From Arthrobacter sp. ISL-95 (lineage in GTDB: Bacteria; Actinomycetota; Actinomycetes; Actinomycetales; Micrococcaceae): DNA of 64,000 bases. The stretch is from positions 60,730-124,729 of the forward strand of contig NZ_JAGGPR010000004.1 of the NCBI RefSeq assembly GCF_018613695.1, written 5' to 3'. Within the stretch, counting starts at the first letter, position 1. Every line of letters starts with the position of its first letter. Made by a program: the position numbers and the translations under genes. Below the pieces are notes generated by a model. The model had not been told where the DNA came from. It did no database searches and saw nothing but the letters and a program-made list of their open reading frames with translations. Shown here piece after piece: positions 54,197 to 63,806 of this stretch.

Positions 54197-54801
54197 GATG
54201 AGCGACCTCCCGTATCGGCGGATTCAACGGCGACCGCGTGTCTTGCCCAAAGCAACGCCCGCTCCATCGTTTTGGAATGACGACCGGTTTGATTGAGCAT
54301 CCGCATTCATATGCGGCAGTGGCCGAGGCAGCGGACGCTGCCACAACAGGACCAGGTACCCCTAAAAGTACTTTCCCTCGGACGCCGGAGCGCTGGTCCG
54401 ATCCGTCGGATCAGCGCAATCTGGCCAAATCGTCCCATCACTCCATCTATCCACAGGTGCGACGGCGCAAGTCTCTACGGACAGGGTCAAAACATAGGTC
54501 GATCTAGCCCTTTCCACCGTGAGCGGCCCGGAGCGGGGGCAGTTGTACGGTGTCCCTCTGCGCTTCATCGTCCTCGCCCTCATCTCAACTAGTGTTGCGA
54601 TCCGCTGTCTTCAGTGTGGGCATACAGGGCTTTCGACGCATTTAGATAATCAACCGAAATTTCGCAGAACCTTCAGTATTTTCACAATGATTTGCGGCTA
54701 GGGCTTAGAACGTCAGTGCCCTCAGCTGTCCCGCTAAACACGGCAGCTTTACGCCGTGTTTGCCAAGAAACGTCTGCGAACTGTCGCGCGCCGTACCCGG
54801 A
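54197..54801. other. Intergenic, no convincing gene
   Basis: 600 bp between the TetR start and the panB end. No frame shows a known domain; the region may carry the TetR promoter and panB terminator, neither of which I could fix. Confidence 0.45.
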
Positions 54802-55698
54802 TCAGAAAGAGTGCTCCGGACCTGGAAACCGTCCAGATCGGACGTCGTTGCCGTAAGCGGTAGCGGCGTCCGAAAGCGTGCGGCGAAGGTCTGCGTACTG
54901 CCTGACAAACTTCGCCATTCGTCCGCCGCGCAGGCCCGCCATGTCCTGCCACACGAGCACCTGTCCCGTGGTTTCTTTGCCAGCGCCGATGCCAACGGTT
55001 GGAACACGGACTGCCGCATCCACGGCGGCTGCTGTCTCCGCAGGAACCATTTCCATCAGTACGCAGAATGCACCAGCGTCAGCAAGAGCGACTGCATCGT
55101 CGATCACCCGCTGCGCATCGTCGCCCCGGCCTTGGATGCGATATCCCCCCAACGCATGCTCGCTCTGCGGAGTGAAACCAATATGGGCCATCACCGGGAT
55201 TCCGGCCTGAACCATGGCGCGCACGGTGGGCGCATAGTAGCTGCCGCCCTCGATCTTTACGGCGTGGGCCAGGCCTTCCTTGAGAAACCTGACGCCTGTT
55301 GATACGGCCTGCTCCGCAGAAACTTGGTAACTGCCGAATGGTAGGTCCGCCACGACCAAGGCGCGCTTTGTCGATCGGGCAACTGCACGGCACAACGGCA
55401 GTAGTTCGTCCACGGTGACAGGAATGCTGGTTTCGTTGCCGAGAACATTGTTGGATGCCGAATCGCCAACGAGAAGCACCTCGATGCCGGCGGCATCAAA
55501 AATTTCTGCCGCGTATTGCTCGTATGCGGTTAGCATTGCAAATTTCTTACCATCGAACTTTGCCTGCTGTAAGTGATGAATGCGCACCTTGGCAGGGTTT
55601 TGAGCTGCTTCCGAGTTCACCGCACTCCTCGGACCGTTACCGTAAGGAGCGCTGGAGTCAGCTGAAACGTCCGACCCTGAACTGTTAGTTGGTCCCAT
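54802..55698 (-). CDS. panB: 3-methyl-2-oxobutanoate hydroxymethyltransferase
   Basis: 298-aa PanB. It transfers a hydroxymethyl group from methylene-tetrahydrofolate to 2-oxoisovalerate, giving ketopantoate, the first step of pantothenate synthesis. The landmarks are clear: FAMLTAYEQYAAEIFDAAGI, LLVGDSASNNVLGNETSIPV (Mg-binding Asp), ADLPFGSYQ, AVKIEGGSYY (Lys), MAHIGFTPQSEHALGGYRIQ and GIGAGKETTGQVLVWQDMAG. The first 40 residues are a disordered Ser/Ala-rich extension, as in other actinobacterial PanB proteins. GGAGAATTAG precedes the ATG. No panC is nearby; panD lies 5 kb downstream, beyond the methylcitrate operon. Confidence 0.95.
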   Translation of the reverse strand: MGPTNSSGSDVSADSSAPYGNGPRSAVNSEAAQNPAKVRIHHLQQAKFDGKKFAMLTAYEQYAAEIFDAAGIEVLLVGDSASNNVLGNETSIPVTVDELLPLCRAVARSTKRALVVADLPFGSYQVSAEQAVSTGVRFLKEGLAHAVKIEGGSYYAPTVRAMVQAGIPVMAHIGFTPQSEHALGGYRIQGRGDDAQRVIDDAVALADAGAFCVLMEMVPAETAAAVDAAVRVPTVGIGAGKETTGQVLVWQDMAGLRGGRMAKFVRQYADLRRTLSDAATAYGNDVRSGRFPGPEHSF

Positions 55699-55839
55699 CT
55701 AATTCTCCTACGGTAGGTTGGGCGACTCCATGTTGACGGAACCTGACTGGACGGTCACCGGATGACGGTTGGTACATCGTGGACATGCAGCCCGATTGGG
55801 CACAGGCCTCACGCAAACCCTAGGCCCCTCTGCGCCAAA

Positions 55840-55899
55840 TGTATACAAGCGAGTCCTTTTATCGGGCGTTATTGCACGCAAATCATCACTATGTATACA
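55840..55899. promoter_or_regulatory. Pair of TGTATACA operators for the propionate-type GntR
   Basis: TGTATACA occurs at 55840-55847 and 55892-55899, 52 bp apart (about five helical turns), upstream of the GntR gene and prp operon. TATACA in the second site also has the position of a -10 element relative to the ATG at 55908. TGTATACA-like sites are typical of FCD GntR proteins. Confidence 0.75.
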
Positions 55900-55907
55900 C
55901 TCGAGCT

Positions 55908-56549
55908 ATGCGCGCCAGTGATCGGGCTTATTCGTCCCTCCGTGAAGACATCATTGAATGGCGTCTTCGCCCGGGCGCAGTCCTTGCGGAAGTGGAGCAG
56001 TCCGAACGATTGGGTGTATCCCGCACCCCGGTCCGGGAGGCGCTGGGCCGGCTCACCGCAGAAGGATTGACGACGGCGGCGGGTGGTCGCGGCGTCGTCG
56101 TCACCGACGTCTCGCTGGAGAGCATCGACGAACTGTTCGAATTGCGCGAGACGCTTGAGGTCAGGGCTGCGGCCCTCGCAGCCCAGCGGGGTGAGCCTGC
56201 CGTTTTCTCTGAACTTCACTCGCAGCTGTTACGGGCCCCCGAATTGCTCAGCGAAGAGGACCCCGGACGCCACAAGTATTACGACTTAGTGGGACAGCTG
56301 GACGAGGCCATAGACGCCGCTATCTCAAACTCCTACCTGGCCACCGCCATGCGAAGCATCCGGGTCCACTTGGTCCGAATCCGCCGCCTCGCAGCCGACG
56401 ACGCGGCCCGGCTCCACGCCGCCGCCGCCGAACATGCGGCCATTGCCGAAGCCATTGCCGGCGGAAATCCCCGCTTGGCCGAGGCAGCCACCATCGTTCA
56501 CCTGCACCGAAGCCTCACCCACGTCAAAGCCGCCCACCAGGCCCGCTAA
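55908..56549 (+). CDS. GntR-family (FCD) regulator of the methylcitrate operon
   Basis: 213-aa regulator. The helix-turn-helix is [20 protein letters not shown] (about residues 30-49), followed by [20 protein letters not shown] and an FCD domain ([20 protein letters not shown]). The ATG at 55908 is chosen over 55839, which lies inside an operator. Nearly no leader precedes the ATG and no ribosome site is visible, which suggests a leaderless transcript starting at or next to the ATG. The prpD gene follows 26 bp downstream on the same strand, so it controls its own operon. Effector is likely a methylcitrate or propionyl-CoA intermediate. Confidence 0.88.
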   Translation: MRASDRAYSSLREDIIEWRLRPGAVLAEVEQSERLGVSRTPVREALGRLTAEGLTTAAGGRGVVVTDVSLESIDELFELRETLEVRAAALAAQRGEPAVFSELHSQLLRAPELLSEEDPGRHKYYDLVGQLDEAIDAAISNSYLATAMRSIRVHLVRIRRLAADDAARLHAAAAEHAAIAEAIAGGNPRLAEAATIVHLHRSLTHVKAAHQAR

Positions 56550-56575
56550 AGAACCCCTCAGTAAAAAGGAGCACC

Positions 56576-58096
56576 ATGGTCAAGAACCACCACGTCCGCG
56601 TCTACAAAAGCGAAGAGAACCTGCCCCGTGAAGAGCAGCTGGCCCACAAAATCGCCGTGGTCGCTGCCGACCCCGTGGAGGTCACTCCTGAGGTCACTGA
56701 CATGGTGATCAACCGGATCATCGATAACGCCTCGGTGGCCATTGCCTCGTTGAACCGGGCCCCGATCGTGGCAGCCCGTGCACAGGCGTTGACGCATGGG
56801 CCTTCCGCGAACGGCAAGGGCGCCCACGTGTTCGGCATCGAGCAGCAGGTCTCACCCGAGTGGGCTGCCTGGGCCAACGGTGTGGCCGTCCGGGAGCTGG
56901 ACTACCACGACACATTCCTGGCCGCCGATTACTCCCACCCCGGCGACAACATCCCGCCAATCCTGGCGGTGGCCCAGCACGTGGGTTCCAATGGCGAGGA
57001 TCTGGTCCGGGCCATCGCCACCGGGTATGAGATCCAGGTGAACCTCGTCAAGGCCATCTGCCTCCACAAGCACAAGATCGACCATGTTGCCCACCTCGGC
57101 CCCTCCGCCGCGGCAGGCATTGGTACCCTGCTGGGTCTGGATGTTGAGACGATCTTCCAGTCCGTGGGCCAGGCCCTGCACACCACCACCGCCACCCGGC
57201 AGTCCCGCAAGGGTGAAATCTCCACGTGGAAGGCCCACGCCCCGGCCTTCGCGGGCAAGATGGCCGTTGAAGCCGTGGACCGTTCCATGCGCGGGCAGAC
57301 TTCTCCGGTGCCGATCTACGAAGGGGAAGATGGTGTTATCGCCTGGATGCTGGACGGCCCGGACGCCTCCTACGAGGTTCCGCTGCCCCTGCCCGGTGAG
57401 GCCAAGCGCGCCATCCTGGACACGTACACCAAGGAGCACTCCGCCGAGTACCAGGCCCAGGCGTGGATCGACCTCGCCCGGAAACTGAACCGCGAGCACC
57501 CCGAAACCACCCACCCCGCCAACGTGGCCTCCGTGCTGATCAAAACCAGCCACCACACGCACTACGTGATTGGCTCCGGAGCCAACGACCCCCAGAAGTA
57601 CTCCCCCACCGCGTCCCGCGAAACCCTGGACCACTCCATCCCGTACATCTTCACCGTCGCGCTGCAGGACGGCGCCTGGCACCACGTGGACTCCTACGCC
57701 CCGGAGCGCGCCACGCGCCCGGACACCGTGGAACTCTGGCACAAAGTCACCACAGTCGAAGACCCCGAGTGGACCCGCCGCTACCACTCCCTGGACATCG
57801 CCGAGAAAGCCTTCGGCGGCACTGTTGTCATTACCCTCACCGACGGCACAGTGATCACCGATGAGATCGCAGTGGCGGACGCCCACCCGCTCGGGGCCCG
57901 GCCCTTCGCCCGCGAGCAATACATCAACAAGTTCCGCACACTTGCCGCAGGACTCGTGGAGGAGGCCGAGATCGAAAGGTTCCTCGCCGCCGTCGAACGC
58001 GTCACCGAACTCGGCGCAGGCGAACTGGACCAGCTCAACATCACCGCAGCCCCCGGCGTGATCGACCTCGCGGCCGCTCCGAAGGGACTGTTCTAA
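56576..58096 (+). CDS. prpD: 2-methylcitrate dehydratase
   Basis: 506-aa PrpD (MmgE/PrpD family). It dehydrates 2-methylcitrate to 2-methyl-cis-aconitate in the methylcitrate cycle. Recognisable segments: [22 protein letters not shown] (quoted by position, about 101-122), [40 protein letters not shown] and [21 protein letters not shown] strong AAAAAGGAGC site precedes the ATG. It is the first enzyme gene of the operon; the prpB ATG follows its stop directly. The cycle converts propionyl-CoA and oxaloacetate to pyruvate and succinate. Confidence 0.94.
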   Translation: MVKNHHVRVYKSEENLPREEQLAHKIAVVAADPVEVTPEVTDMVINRIIDNASVAIASLNRAPIVAARAQALTHGPSANGKGAHVFGIEQQVSPEWAAWANGVAVRELDYHDTFLAADYSHPGDNIPPILAVAQHVGSNGEDLVRAIATGYEIQVNLVKAICLHKHKIDHVAHLGPSAAAGIGTLLGLDVETIFQSVGQALHTTTATRQSRKGEISTWKAHAPAFAGKMAVEAVDRSMRGQTSPVPIYEGEDGVIAWMLDGPDASYEVPLPLPGEAKRAILDTYTKEHSAEYQAQAWIDLARKLNREHPETTHPANVASVLIKTSHHTHYVIGSGANDPQKYSPTASRETLDHSIPYIFTVALQDGAWHHVDSYAPERATRPDTVELWHKVTTVEDPEWTRRYHSLDIAEKAFGGTVVITLTDGTVITDEIAVADAHPLGARPFAREQYINKFRTLAAGLVEEAEIERFLAAVERVTELGAGELDQLNITAAPGVIDLAAAPKGLF

Positions 58097-59002
58097 ATGC
58101 TGTACTCCAAAGTCACGCCCGAACAGAAGCGGCTGCGCCTGAGGGAGTTGCTGGACTCCGGGACCGTGCAGCAGTTCCCGGGCGCGTTCAACCCGCTCTC
58201 CGCACGGCTGATCGAGGAGAAAGGCTTCGCCGGTGTCTACATCTCCGGCGCTGTCCTGGCCAACGACCTCGGCCTGCCCGACATCGGCCTGACCACCCTC
58301 ACCGAAGTAGCAACCCGGGCCGGTCAGATCGCCCGGATGACGGACCTTCCCTCGCTGGTGGACGCGGACACCGGCTTCGGGGAACCCATGAACGTGGCCC
58401 GCACCGTGCAGGAACTCGAAAACGCGGGCCTGGCCGGGCTTCACATCGAGGACCAGTTCAACCCCAAACGCTGCGGACACCTGGACGGCAAGAACGTCGT
58501 GGACCTGGATACGGCCACCAAACGCATTCGTGCTGCTGCCGACGCCCGCAGGGACCCAAACTTCCTCATCATGGCCCGCACCGACATCCGCGCAGTAGAC
58601 GGCTTGGAGGCTGCACAAAACCGTGCCAAAGCCCTGGTGGACGCCGGGGCAGACGCGATCTTCCCCGAAGCCATGCGCGACCTGGCCGAGTTCCAAGCCA
58701 TCCGCGACGCCGTGGACGTGCCCATCCTGGCCAACATGACAGAGTTCGGCAAAAGCGAGCTCTTCACCGTTGCACAACTCCAAAGCGTGGGCGTGAACAT
58801 GGTCATCTACCCCGTCACCCTACTCCGCATTGCCATGGGCGCTGCAGAGCGTACGCTGGAATCGATCAAGGCTGCGGGGACCCAGGAAGCGCACGTCGAA
58901 AACATGCTCACGCGTGCGCGTCTCTACGAACTCGTCGATTACGAGGCCTATAACCGATTCGATACCGGCATCTTCAATTTCCAGATTCCTGACGTCCACT
59001 AA
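58097..59002 (+). CDS. prpB: 2-methylisocitrate lyase
   Basis: 301-aa PrpB of the isocitrate lyase/PEP mutase fold. It cleaves 2-methylisocitrate to pyruvate and succinate. The catalytic loop motif KRCGHLDGK (near residue 122) and the Mg-binding DADTGFGEPMNVARTVQELE segment are intact, as is the start region GAFNPLSARLIEEKGFAG. It begins immediately after the prpD stop, so translation is coupled. Full length for the family. Confidence 0.95.
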   Translation: MLYSKVTPEQKRLRLRELLDSGTVQQFPGAFNPLSARLIEEKGFAGVYISGAVLANDLGLPDIGLTTLTEVATRAGQIARMTDLPSLVDADTGFGEPMNVARTVQELENAGLAGLHIEDQFNPKRCGHLDGKNVVDLDTATKRIRAAADARRDPNFLIMARTDIRAVDGLEAAQNRAKALVDAGADAIFPEAMRDLAEFQAIRDAVDVPILANMTEFGKSELFTVAQLQSVGVNMVIYPVTLLRIAMGAAERTLESIKAAGTQEAHVENMLTRARLYELVDYEAYNRFDTGIFNFQIPDVH

Positions 59003-59029
59003 ACGAGAACTGCAACGAAGGAGTTCAGC

Positions 59030-60166
59030 ATGGCTGATACAGAAATCAAAAAGGGCCTTGCCGGCGTCGTGGTGGATTACACCGCCGTCTCAAAGGTCAA
59101 CCCGGACACCAACTCCCTGCTGTACCGCGGCTATCCCGTCCAGGAACTGGCCGCCAAGTGCAGCTTCGAAGAAGTTGCCTACCTGCTGTGGAACGGGGAA
59201 CTACCCTCCACGGAGCAGTTAGCCGGACTCGTCGCAGTGGAGCGAGCAGGCCGAGCACTCGATCCGGCTCTCAGACTGATCATCGATGCCCTGCCCACCA
59301 CTGCCCATCCGATGGATGTGTGCCGCACGGCAACGTCAGTCCTCGGTGCACGGCACGAGCTGGCTGAGGATTCATCTCCAGAGGCCAATATGAAGAAGGC
59401 AATCGATCTGTGGGCAGCCATGCCCGCCGTGGTGGCGTATGACCAGCGCCGCCGGCGTGGCCAGTCCGTGATCGAGCCGCGGGAGGATCTGGACTACTCA
59501 GCCAACTTCCTGTGGATGACCTTCGGCGAAGACCCCGTGGATGAAGTAGTAGAGGCGTTCAACGTCTCCATGATTCTCTACGCGGAACATTCCTTCAACG
59601 CCTCCACCTTCACTGCACGCGTCATCACCTCCACCCTCTCGGACCTCCATTCGGCCGTAACGGGCGCTATTGGCGCCTTGAAGGGTCCACTGCACGGCGG
59701 AGCCAACGAGGCCGTGATGCACACCTTTGATGAGATCGGCATCCGCAGCGAAGAATCACTGGAGGAAGCCGCCACCCGGGCCCGAGGCTGGATGGAAGAC
59801 GCCCTGGCCCAGAAGAAAAAGGTCATGGGCTTCGGACACCGTGTGTACAAGCACGGCGATTCCCGGGTGCCCACCATGAAGGCCGCGCTGGACAAGATGA
59901 TCGCCCACTACGGACGTCCGGAGCTCCTGGGCCTCTACAACGGACTCGAACAGGCCATGGACGAGGCAAAGGCCATCAAGCCCAACCTCGACTACCCCGC
60001 CGGACCCACGTACCACCTCATGGGCTTCGACACCCAGACCTTCACCCCTTTGTTCGTCGCCAGCCGCATCACCGGCTGGACCGCGCACATCATGGAACAG
60101 GTGGCCTCCAACTCCCTCATCCGCCCCTTGAGCGAATACAACGGCGTAGACCAGCGATCCGTGTAA
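59030..60166 (+). CDS. prpC: 2-methylcitrate synthase/citrate synthase
   Basis: 378-aa citrate-synthase-family enzyme (short, type I form). It condenses propionyl-CoA with oxaloacetate to give 2-methylcitrate. Active-site landmarks: GALKGPLHGGANEAVMHTFD (His), KVMGFGHRVYKHGDSRV (His/Arg) and, near the C-terminus, ASRITGWTAHIMEQ. GAAGGAGTTCAGC precedes the ATG. Position in a prpDBC operon makes methylcitrate synthase more likely than the housekeeping citrate synthase, though such enzymes often have both activities. A complex inverted repeat follows the gene. Confidence 0.93.
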   Translation: MADTEIKKGLAGVVVDYTAVSKVNPDTNSLLYRGYPVQELAAKCSFEEVAYLLWNGELPSTEQLAGLVAVERAGRALDPALRLIIDALPTTAHPMDVCRTATSVLGARHELAEDSSPEANMKKAIDLWAAMPAVVAYDQRRRRGQSVIEPREDLDYSANFLWMTFGEDPVDEVVEAFNVSMILYAEHSFNASTFTARVITSTLSDLHSAVTGAIGALKGPLHGGANEAVMHTFDEIGIRSEESLEEAATRARGWMEDALAQKKKVMGFGHRVYKHGDSRVPTMKAALDKMIAHYGRPELLGLYNGLEQAMDEAKAIKPNLDYPAGPTYHLMGFDTQTFTPLFVASRITGWTAHIMEQVASNSLIRPLSEYNGVDQRSV

Positions 60167-60188
60167 CTGCATACTTGCAGCCTAAGTT

Positions 60189-60259
60189 CCTGCGGTGAGG
60201 CGTCGGATGATCACTGGGATCATCAAATATTCGCAACGTATGTGACACCTCACCGCAGG
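60189..60259. terminator. Nested inverted repeat after prpC
   Basis: Outer arms CCTGCGGTGAGG (60189-60200) and CCTCACCGCAGG (60248-60259), continued after one mismatch by GTC/GAC; inner arms GATGATC (60206-60212) and GATCATC (60218-60224). The DNA could form a large branched hairpin between the prp operon and panD. No T-run is adjacent, so it is probably a terminator or processing element of unusual form. Confidence 0.55.
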
Positions 60260-60418
60260 TCGCCTCATCGAATCAAGATATCTTCACGCATCTCCGGCCA
60301 AAGTGGGCTTAAAAAGGCCGGCACCATGACTGCCGAGGCAAATCCAAACCGAGTAGCCTTTGGTCGGATCGGGGAAAGCCGATCGAACGGTTACAAATTG
60401 CTATAAATGGAGCTTCAA

Positions 60419-60844
60419 ATGAAACGGACAATGTTCAAGTCTAAAATTCATCGGGCCACGGTTACTCATGCCGACTTGCACTACGTCGGTTCAATTACTG
60501 TCGACTTAGACCTCTTGAACGCGGCCGATATTCTTCCGGGAGAGTTGGTCGCCATAGTCGACGTTACAAACGGTGCCCGTCTGGAGACCTATACAATCGC
60601 CGGAGAACGCGGCTCCGGTGTGATAGGCATCAATGGCCCGGCAGCCCACCTGGTGCAGGAAAACGACATCGTTATCCTGATCACCTACGCTGACATGACT
60701 ACAGAAGAAGCCGAAGCCTTCAAGCCTCGGGTCGTCCATGTAGACGACAACAACAAGGTAATTCAGTTAGGAAGCGACCCCGCAGAGGCCCTCACACGAG
60801 GACTCCTGCGTCCACCCCACGCCCTAAACAACGCCGCGCTCTGA
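60419..60844 (+). CDS. panD: Aspartate 1-decarboxylase proenzyme
   Basis: 141-aa PanD. It decarboxylates L-aspartate to beta-alanine for pantothenate and CoA synthesis. The proenzyme cleaves itself at the Gly-Ser bond in [10 protein letters not shown] (Gly24-Ser25), making the pyruvoyl cofactor; the downstream [20 protein letters not shown] and [11 protein letters not shown] segments are typical. The ATG at 60419 follows GGAG; the ATG at 60407 is less likely. It follows the prp operon beyond an inverted repeat. panB, the other pantothenate gene here, lies 5 kb away on the opposite strand. Confidence 0.95.
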   Translation: MKRTMFKSKIHRATVTHADLHYVGSITVDLDLLNAADILPGELVAIVDVTNGARLETYTIAGERGSGVIGINGPAAHLVQENDIVILITYADMTTEEAEAFKPRVVHVDDNNKVIQLGSDPAEALTRGLLRPPHALNNAAL

Positions 60845-61482
60845 GCAAAACATACCGGTTTACCACTCTATAGGTGTGCCTGAAACATTTTGGTGCCTGC
60901 GGTACAGCCCCGCCATCTTTCGCAGCCTGGGCGGCACCGGTATTCAGCGGGGACCATGTGACGCTTGTCCAAGAGGCCGACACTATCATCAGTTCTTTAT
61001 GGATCGCCGTGGAACACAATTCTGCAACTCACAAATCATGCACCGTTGAGATTCACCGTGCCCCACGGCCTCAGCCAGGGTCAACGGCACCCAATCTGAC
61101 GTCCGGCAGCGCCCAGAAACACGTCAGGTTGCAGCCGTGCGATATCATCCTTGCGCGGTCTTTAAAGAGCCCACTGCATGAGTCGTTCTCCATCACCCAC
61201 AACACCAAAGTCAAGCACTTCTTGACCTCCGAACCGCAAATCCAACAGCTTGGCAAGGGATAGCTGTTCGAAACCATGTGGAGCAGGGGCTACTAGCGCG
61301 CTGGTCAACCTACTGAGAAGTGGTTGACCAGCGCGGCTTGGCCTGCCATTTGACGGCGGGGTCGCGAGTTCCAGTCCTTCTGGTCCGGCCCATAGAGCAG
61401 TCATGTCGCACCCCTCGCTTACAGGTTCCAGACCGTCGGCTTCGGACCTTCCGGCGTCCTACTGCCTAGCTGTTGCCGGACT
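60845..61482. other. Intergenic, no convincing gene
   Basis: 640 bp between panD and the APC permease end. It contains a perfect 14-bp inverted repeat at 61297-61335 but no gene I can support. Confidence 0.5.
61297..61335. terminator. Perfect 14-bp inverted repeat
   Basis: CGCGCTGGTCAACC (61297-61310), an 11-nt loop, and GGTTGACCAGCGCG (61322-61335). It lies about 150 bp past the end of the minus-strand permease gene and could be its terminator or a binding site; no clear T-run. Confidence 0.5.
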
Positions 61483-62937
61483 TTACTGCCGACCAATGTG
61501 GGCATAGGTGGCCGGCTTGGTCCGCCGGTAAACCACCGCGAGAGCGATGCCGAGCACGAACAGGCCGACGATCAGCGCCATCAGAATGGTTGCCAAGACG
61601 AAGGAGCCGCCCACCAGGAGGGGGAAATTGATCCCCGCGAGGATCAGTCCGGCTCCCAGACCGATGAGCGATACGGCCGGTAAGACGACCCTGCTCCACA
61701 CAGAATGCTGCTGGCCATGGCGACGCAGGTAGACCGGAACTGCGACTCCTGTCACGAAGATCACGCCGAGGATCACGAAACTGGTAATGCCGAGCAGAGC
61801 CGTATAGAAGTCAATGGCCCCGATTCCCGTGAAGACCACCATGAGGCTTACAACCAGGCCTGCACCGCTAATGGCCATGGACGAGACGTGCGGAGAGCCG
61901 TGGCGGGGGTGCACCATGCTCAATTTCCGCGGAAGGATTCCGTCGGCACTCAAATTAAAGGAATATCTGGCCGAAATATTATGCGCTGCGAGGATCACGG
62001 CAAAGGTACTCGTATTGACGAGGACGGTCGCGGCGTCCGCGAGGACTTTCCCGCCGAAAGCCTGGAGGCTGTGCGTCATTGAACCGGTTGGGTCCTCGGT
62101 GGCGGCTTCAACGACCTTATCGAGACCGATCGAGTTGAGGAACAACAGTGCGGAAAGGCCGTAGACGACAGTCCCCAAGGCGATGACGGCATAGGTGACG
62201 CGGGGAATCGTTCGGCTGGGATCCCGGACCTCCTCACGGAACAGGACGGTCACCTCGAAGCCTGCAAACATCCCGAGAGCGAAGAGCAAACCCAGAGGGA
62301 AGGACCCATCGAACCAGTGCATCGGGCTCAGCGGTGCAACGGAGATGCCCTCATGGCCGGCTCCCCCATTGACGAAAACAAGGGCGTCGTAAGCGACCAC
62401 GATGACGACCTCAAGGAGCAGGAAGATAGTCAGCACCTTTGCTGACAGTTCGACCTTGAAATAGCCGAGGATTGAGCTGGCAGCCCAGAAGATGCTTGCC
62501 CAGACGTACCAAGGGAGGTTGGGCCCGTTGAGCGTGCCATGTACCAACTCGCCCATGACGACACCCCCGAACACGACGCTTCCGGCATAGGCGCAGAAGT
62601 AACCCAGAAGTGCAACCAGTCCTGAGCCAAGGCCTATTTCCCGCCCGAGTCCGGCGGTGATCATCGAGTAGAAGCCACCGGGCTTCGGCATGATTTTGGA
62701 CATTCGCGTGAAGCCGACGGCGAAGGCGCCCAAGATGGCCCCTGCAATGATGAACGATACTGGCGTTCCCAGGCCTGCCCCGCTACTCACCATGATGGGG
62801 ATGGCCCCGACGACGACCACCAGAGGGGCGTTGTACGCCACCACGCTGAAGAACAGCGAGAGGAACCCCATGTTGCCCTTGAGGTGAGGCTGGCTCTGTG
62901 GCGGCGCTTTAGTATCCACTGAACTCATTAGGTCCAT
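61483..62937 (-). CDS. APC-family amino-acid/amine permease
   Basis: 484-aa permease of the amino acid-polyamine-organocation superfamily with about 12 hydrophobic helices: SLFFSVVAYNAPLVVVVGAI at helix 1, MPKPGGFYSMITAGLGREIG (loop 2), and the helix 6-8 region FALGMFAGFEVTVLFREEVRDP with the Glu/Arg motif of this branch. The last helices are typical, and a basic tail ends the protein. The start at 62937 follows GAAGG; Met4 is an alternative. The substrate (an amino acid or a polyamine) cannot be deduced. An 870-bp region without genes lies upstream. Confidence 0.9.
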   Translation of the reverse strand: MDLMSSVDTKAPPQSQPHLKGNMGFLSLFFSVVAYNAPLVVVVGAIPIMVSSGAGLGTPVSFIIAGAILGAFAVGFTRMSKIMPKPGGFYSMITAGLGREIGLGSGLVALLGYFCAYAGSVVFGGVVMGELVHGTLNGPNLPWYVWASIFWAASSILGYFKVELSAKVLTIFLLLEVVIVVAYDALVFVNGGAGHEGISVAPLSPMHWFDGSFPLGLLFALGMFAGFEVTVLFREEVRDPSRTIPRVTYAVIALGTVVYGLSALLFLNSIGLDKVVEAATEDPTGSMTHSLQAFGGKVLADAATVLVNTSTFAVILAAHNISARYSFNLSADGILPRKLSMVHPRHGSPHVSSMAISGAGLVVSLMVVFTGIGAIDFYTALLGITSFVILGVIFVTGVAVPVYLRRHGQQHSVWSRVVLPAVSLIGLGAGLILAGINFPLLVGGSFVLATILMALIVGLFVLGIALAVVYRRTKPATYAHIGRQ

Positions 62938-63273
62938 ATTCGATCAGTACCTTCCTAGAAGTAATAGTCTTCCCCGAGACAGGGCCGCGCCTTCAGCGCG
63001 GTCCGACATAAGCGGCTGCTCCTTAGGCGCGCATGGCGAAAGTCACAAAGGCTTGCTCAGTTGTTGGGACGTGCATCACACGCCGATGGTCTGACTACGA
63101 TGTTCGCTGCTTGGTCATCCGCTCGTCACTAGTTGTTTTACCAACGAGCCGTCAGGCCTTTGGCGTCTTCCCAATCACGAATACCCCGGCCCCGTTGTCG
63201 GTTCTGCCGGTTGGGGAGGCTTTGTCGTCGCTCCGACCGAGTCGCTGGAATACCCCCAACTCCTCCTGGTTCG

Positions 63274-63303
63274 ATTGGCTATAGCACCACTATCCGAAGC
63301 GTT
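63274..63303 (+). repeat. Direct repeat, first copy
   Basis: 30 bases, ATTGGCTATAGCACCACTAT followed by CCGAAGCGTT, repeated 136 bp downstream with four changes. A duplicated regulatory element is possible. Confidence 0.6.
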
Positions 63304-63409
63304 GCACTTGGGAGAAAGTCAACTCATGCGGCTATCCGCTCCTAGTGATCCGGACTACATCCAAGGGGTGGGCAGGGACACTGAAACAAGACCAAGTCTT
63401 TGCTCGCCA

Positions 63410-63439
63410 ATTGGTTAAACCACCACTATCCGAGGCGTT
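63410..63439 (+). repeat. Direct repeat, second copy
   Basis: ATTGGTTAAACCACCACTAT followed by CCGAGGCGTT, 26 of 30 bases identical to the copy at 63274. Resemblance continues weakly for about 25 bases beyond. Confidence 0.6.
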
Positions 63440-63806
63440 TCTCTTAGGGCAAGATCAATGCACGCTGCTGAATTGAAGATGCGGGTTTGGCGTCGTGGAG
63501 GGTAGAGCCGAAGTCCTTCTGACACCTGGCCATGAGCCACACAACTTACGGCCGTCCAATACTTACTACCTAAGGAGACCACCTGGGGGTACCTACACAA
63601 ACGAAGGCGGCGTTGCGCGTAAGCCGATCCTACGGAGGACCGCAGCTGCCGTCGCCAGGGTTTCTTGGTGCTGGTTTCTCCGTGCCTGTCATGGCTGGAC
63701 GCCAGCCCTCAAGTATTGAACTCGACGCCCACCATGACGGCGCAGCATTCACGCGACCTCGAGACAGGATCTCGATCACCTTGAGAAGAAGAAAGGGTGT
63801 TTCACC

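Larger units (their letters stand above)
62938..63806. other. Long intergenic region with a direct repeat
   Basis: 870 bp between two divergent genes. No supported gene. It carries two 30-bp near-identical repeats (63274-63303 and 63410-63439). Confidence 0.5.

Noticed and set aside
56852..58783. A 643-codon open frame antisense to prpD and prpB
   Set aside because: Shadow of strong GC bias at third codon positions; composition rich in Gly/Val/Asp repeats, no domain, and both sense genes are certain.
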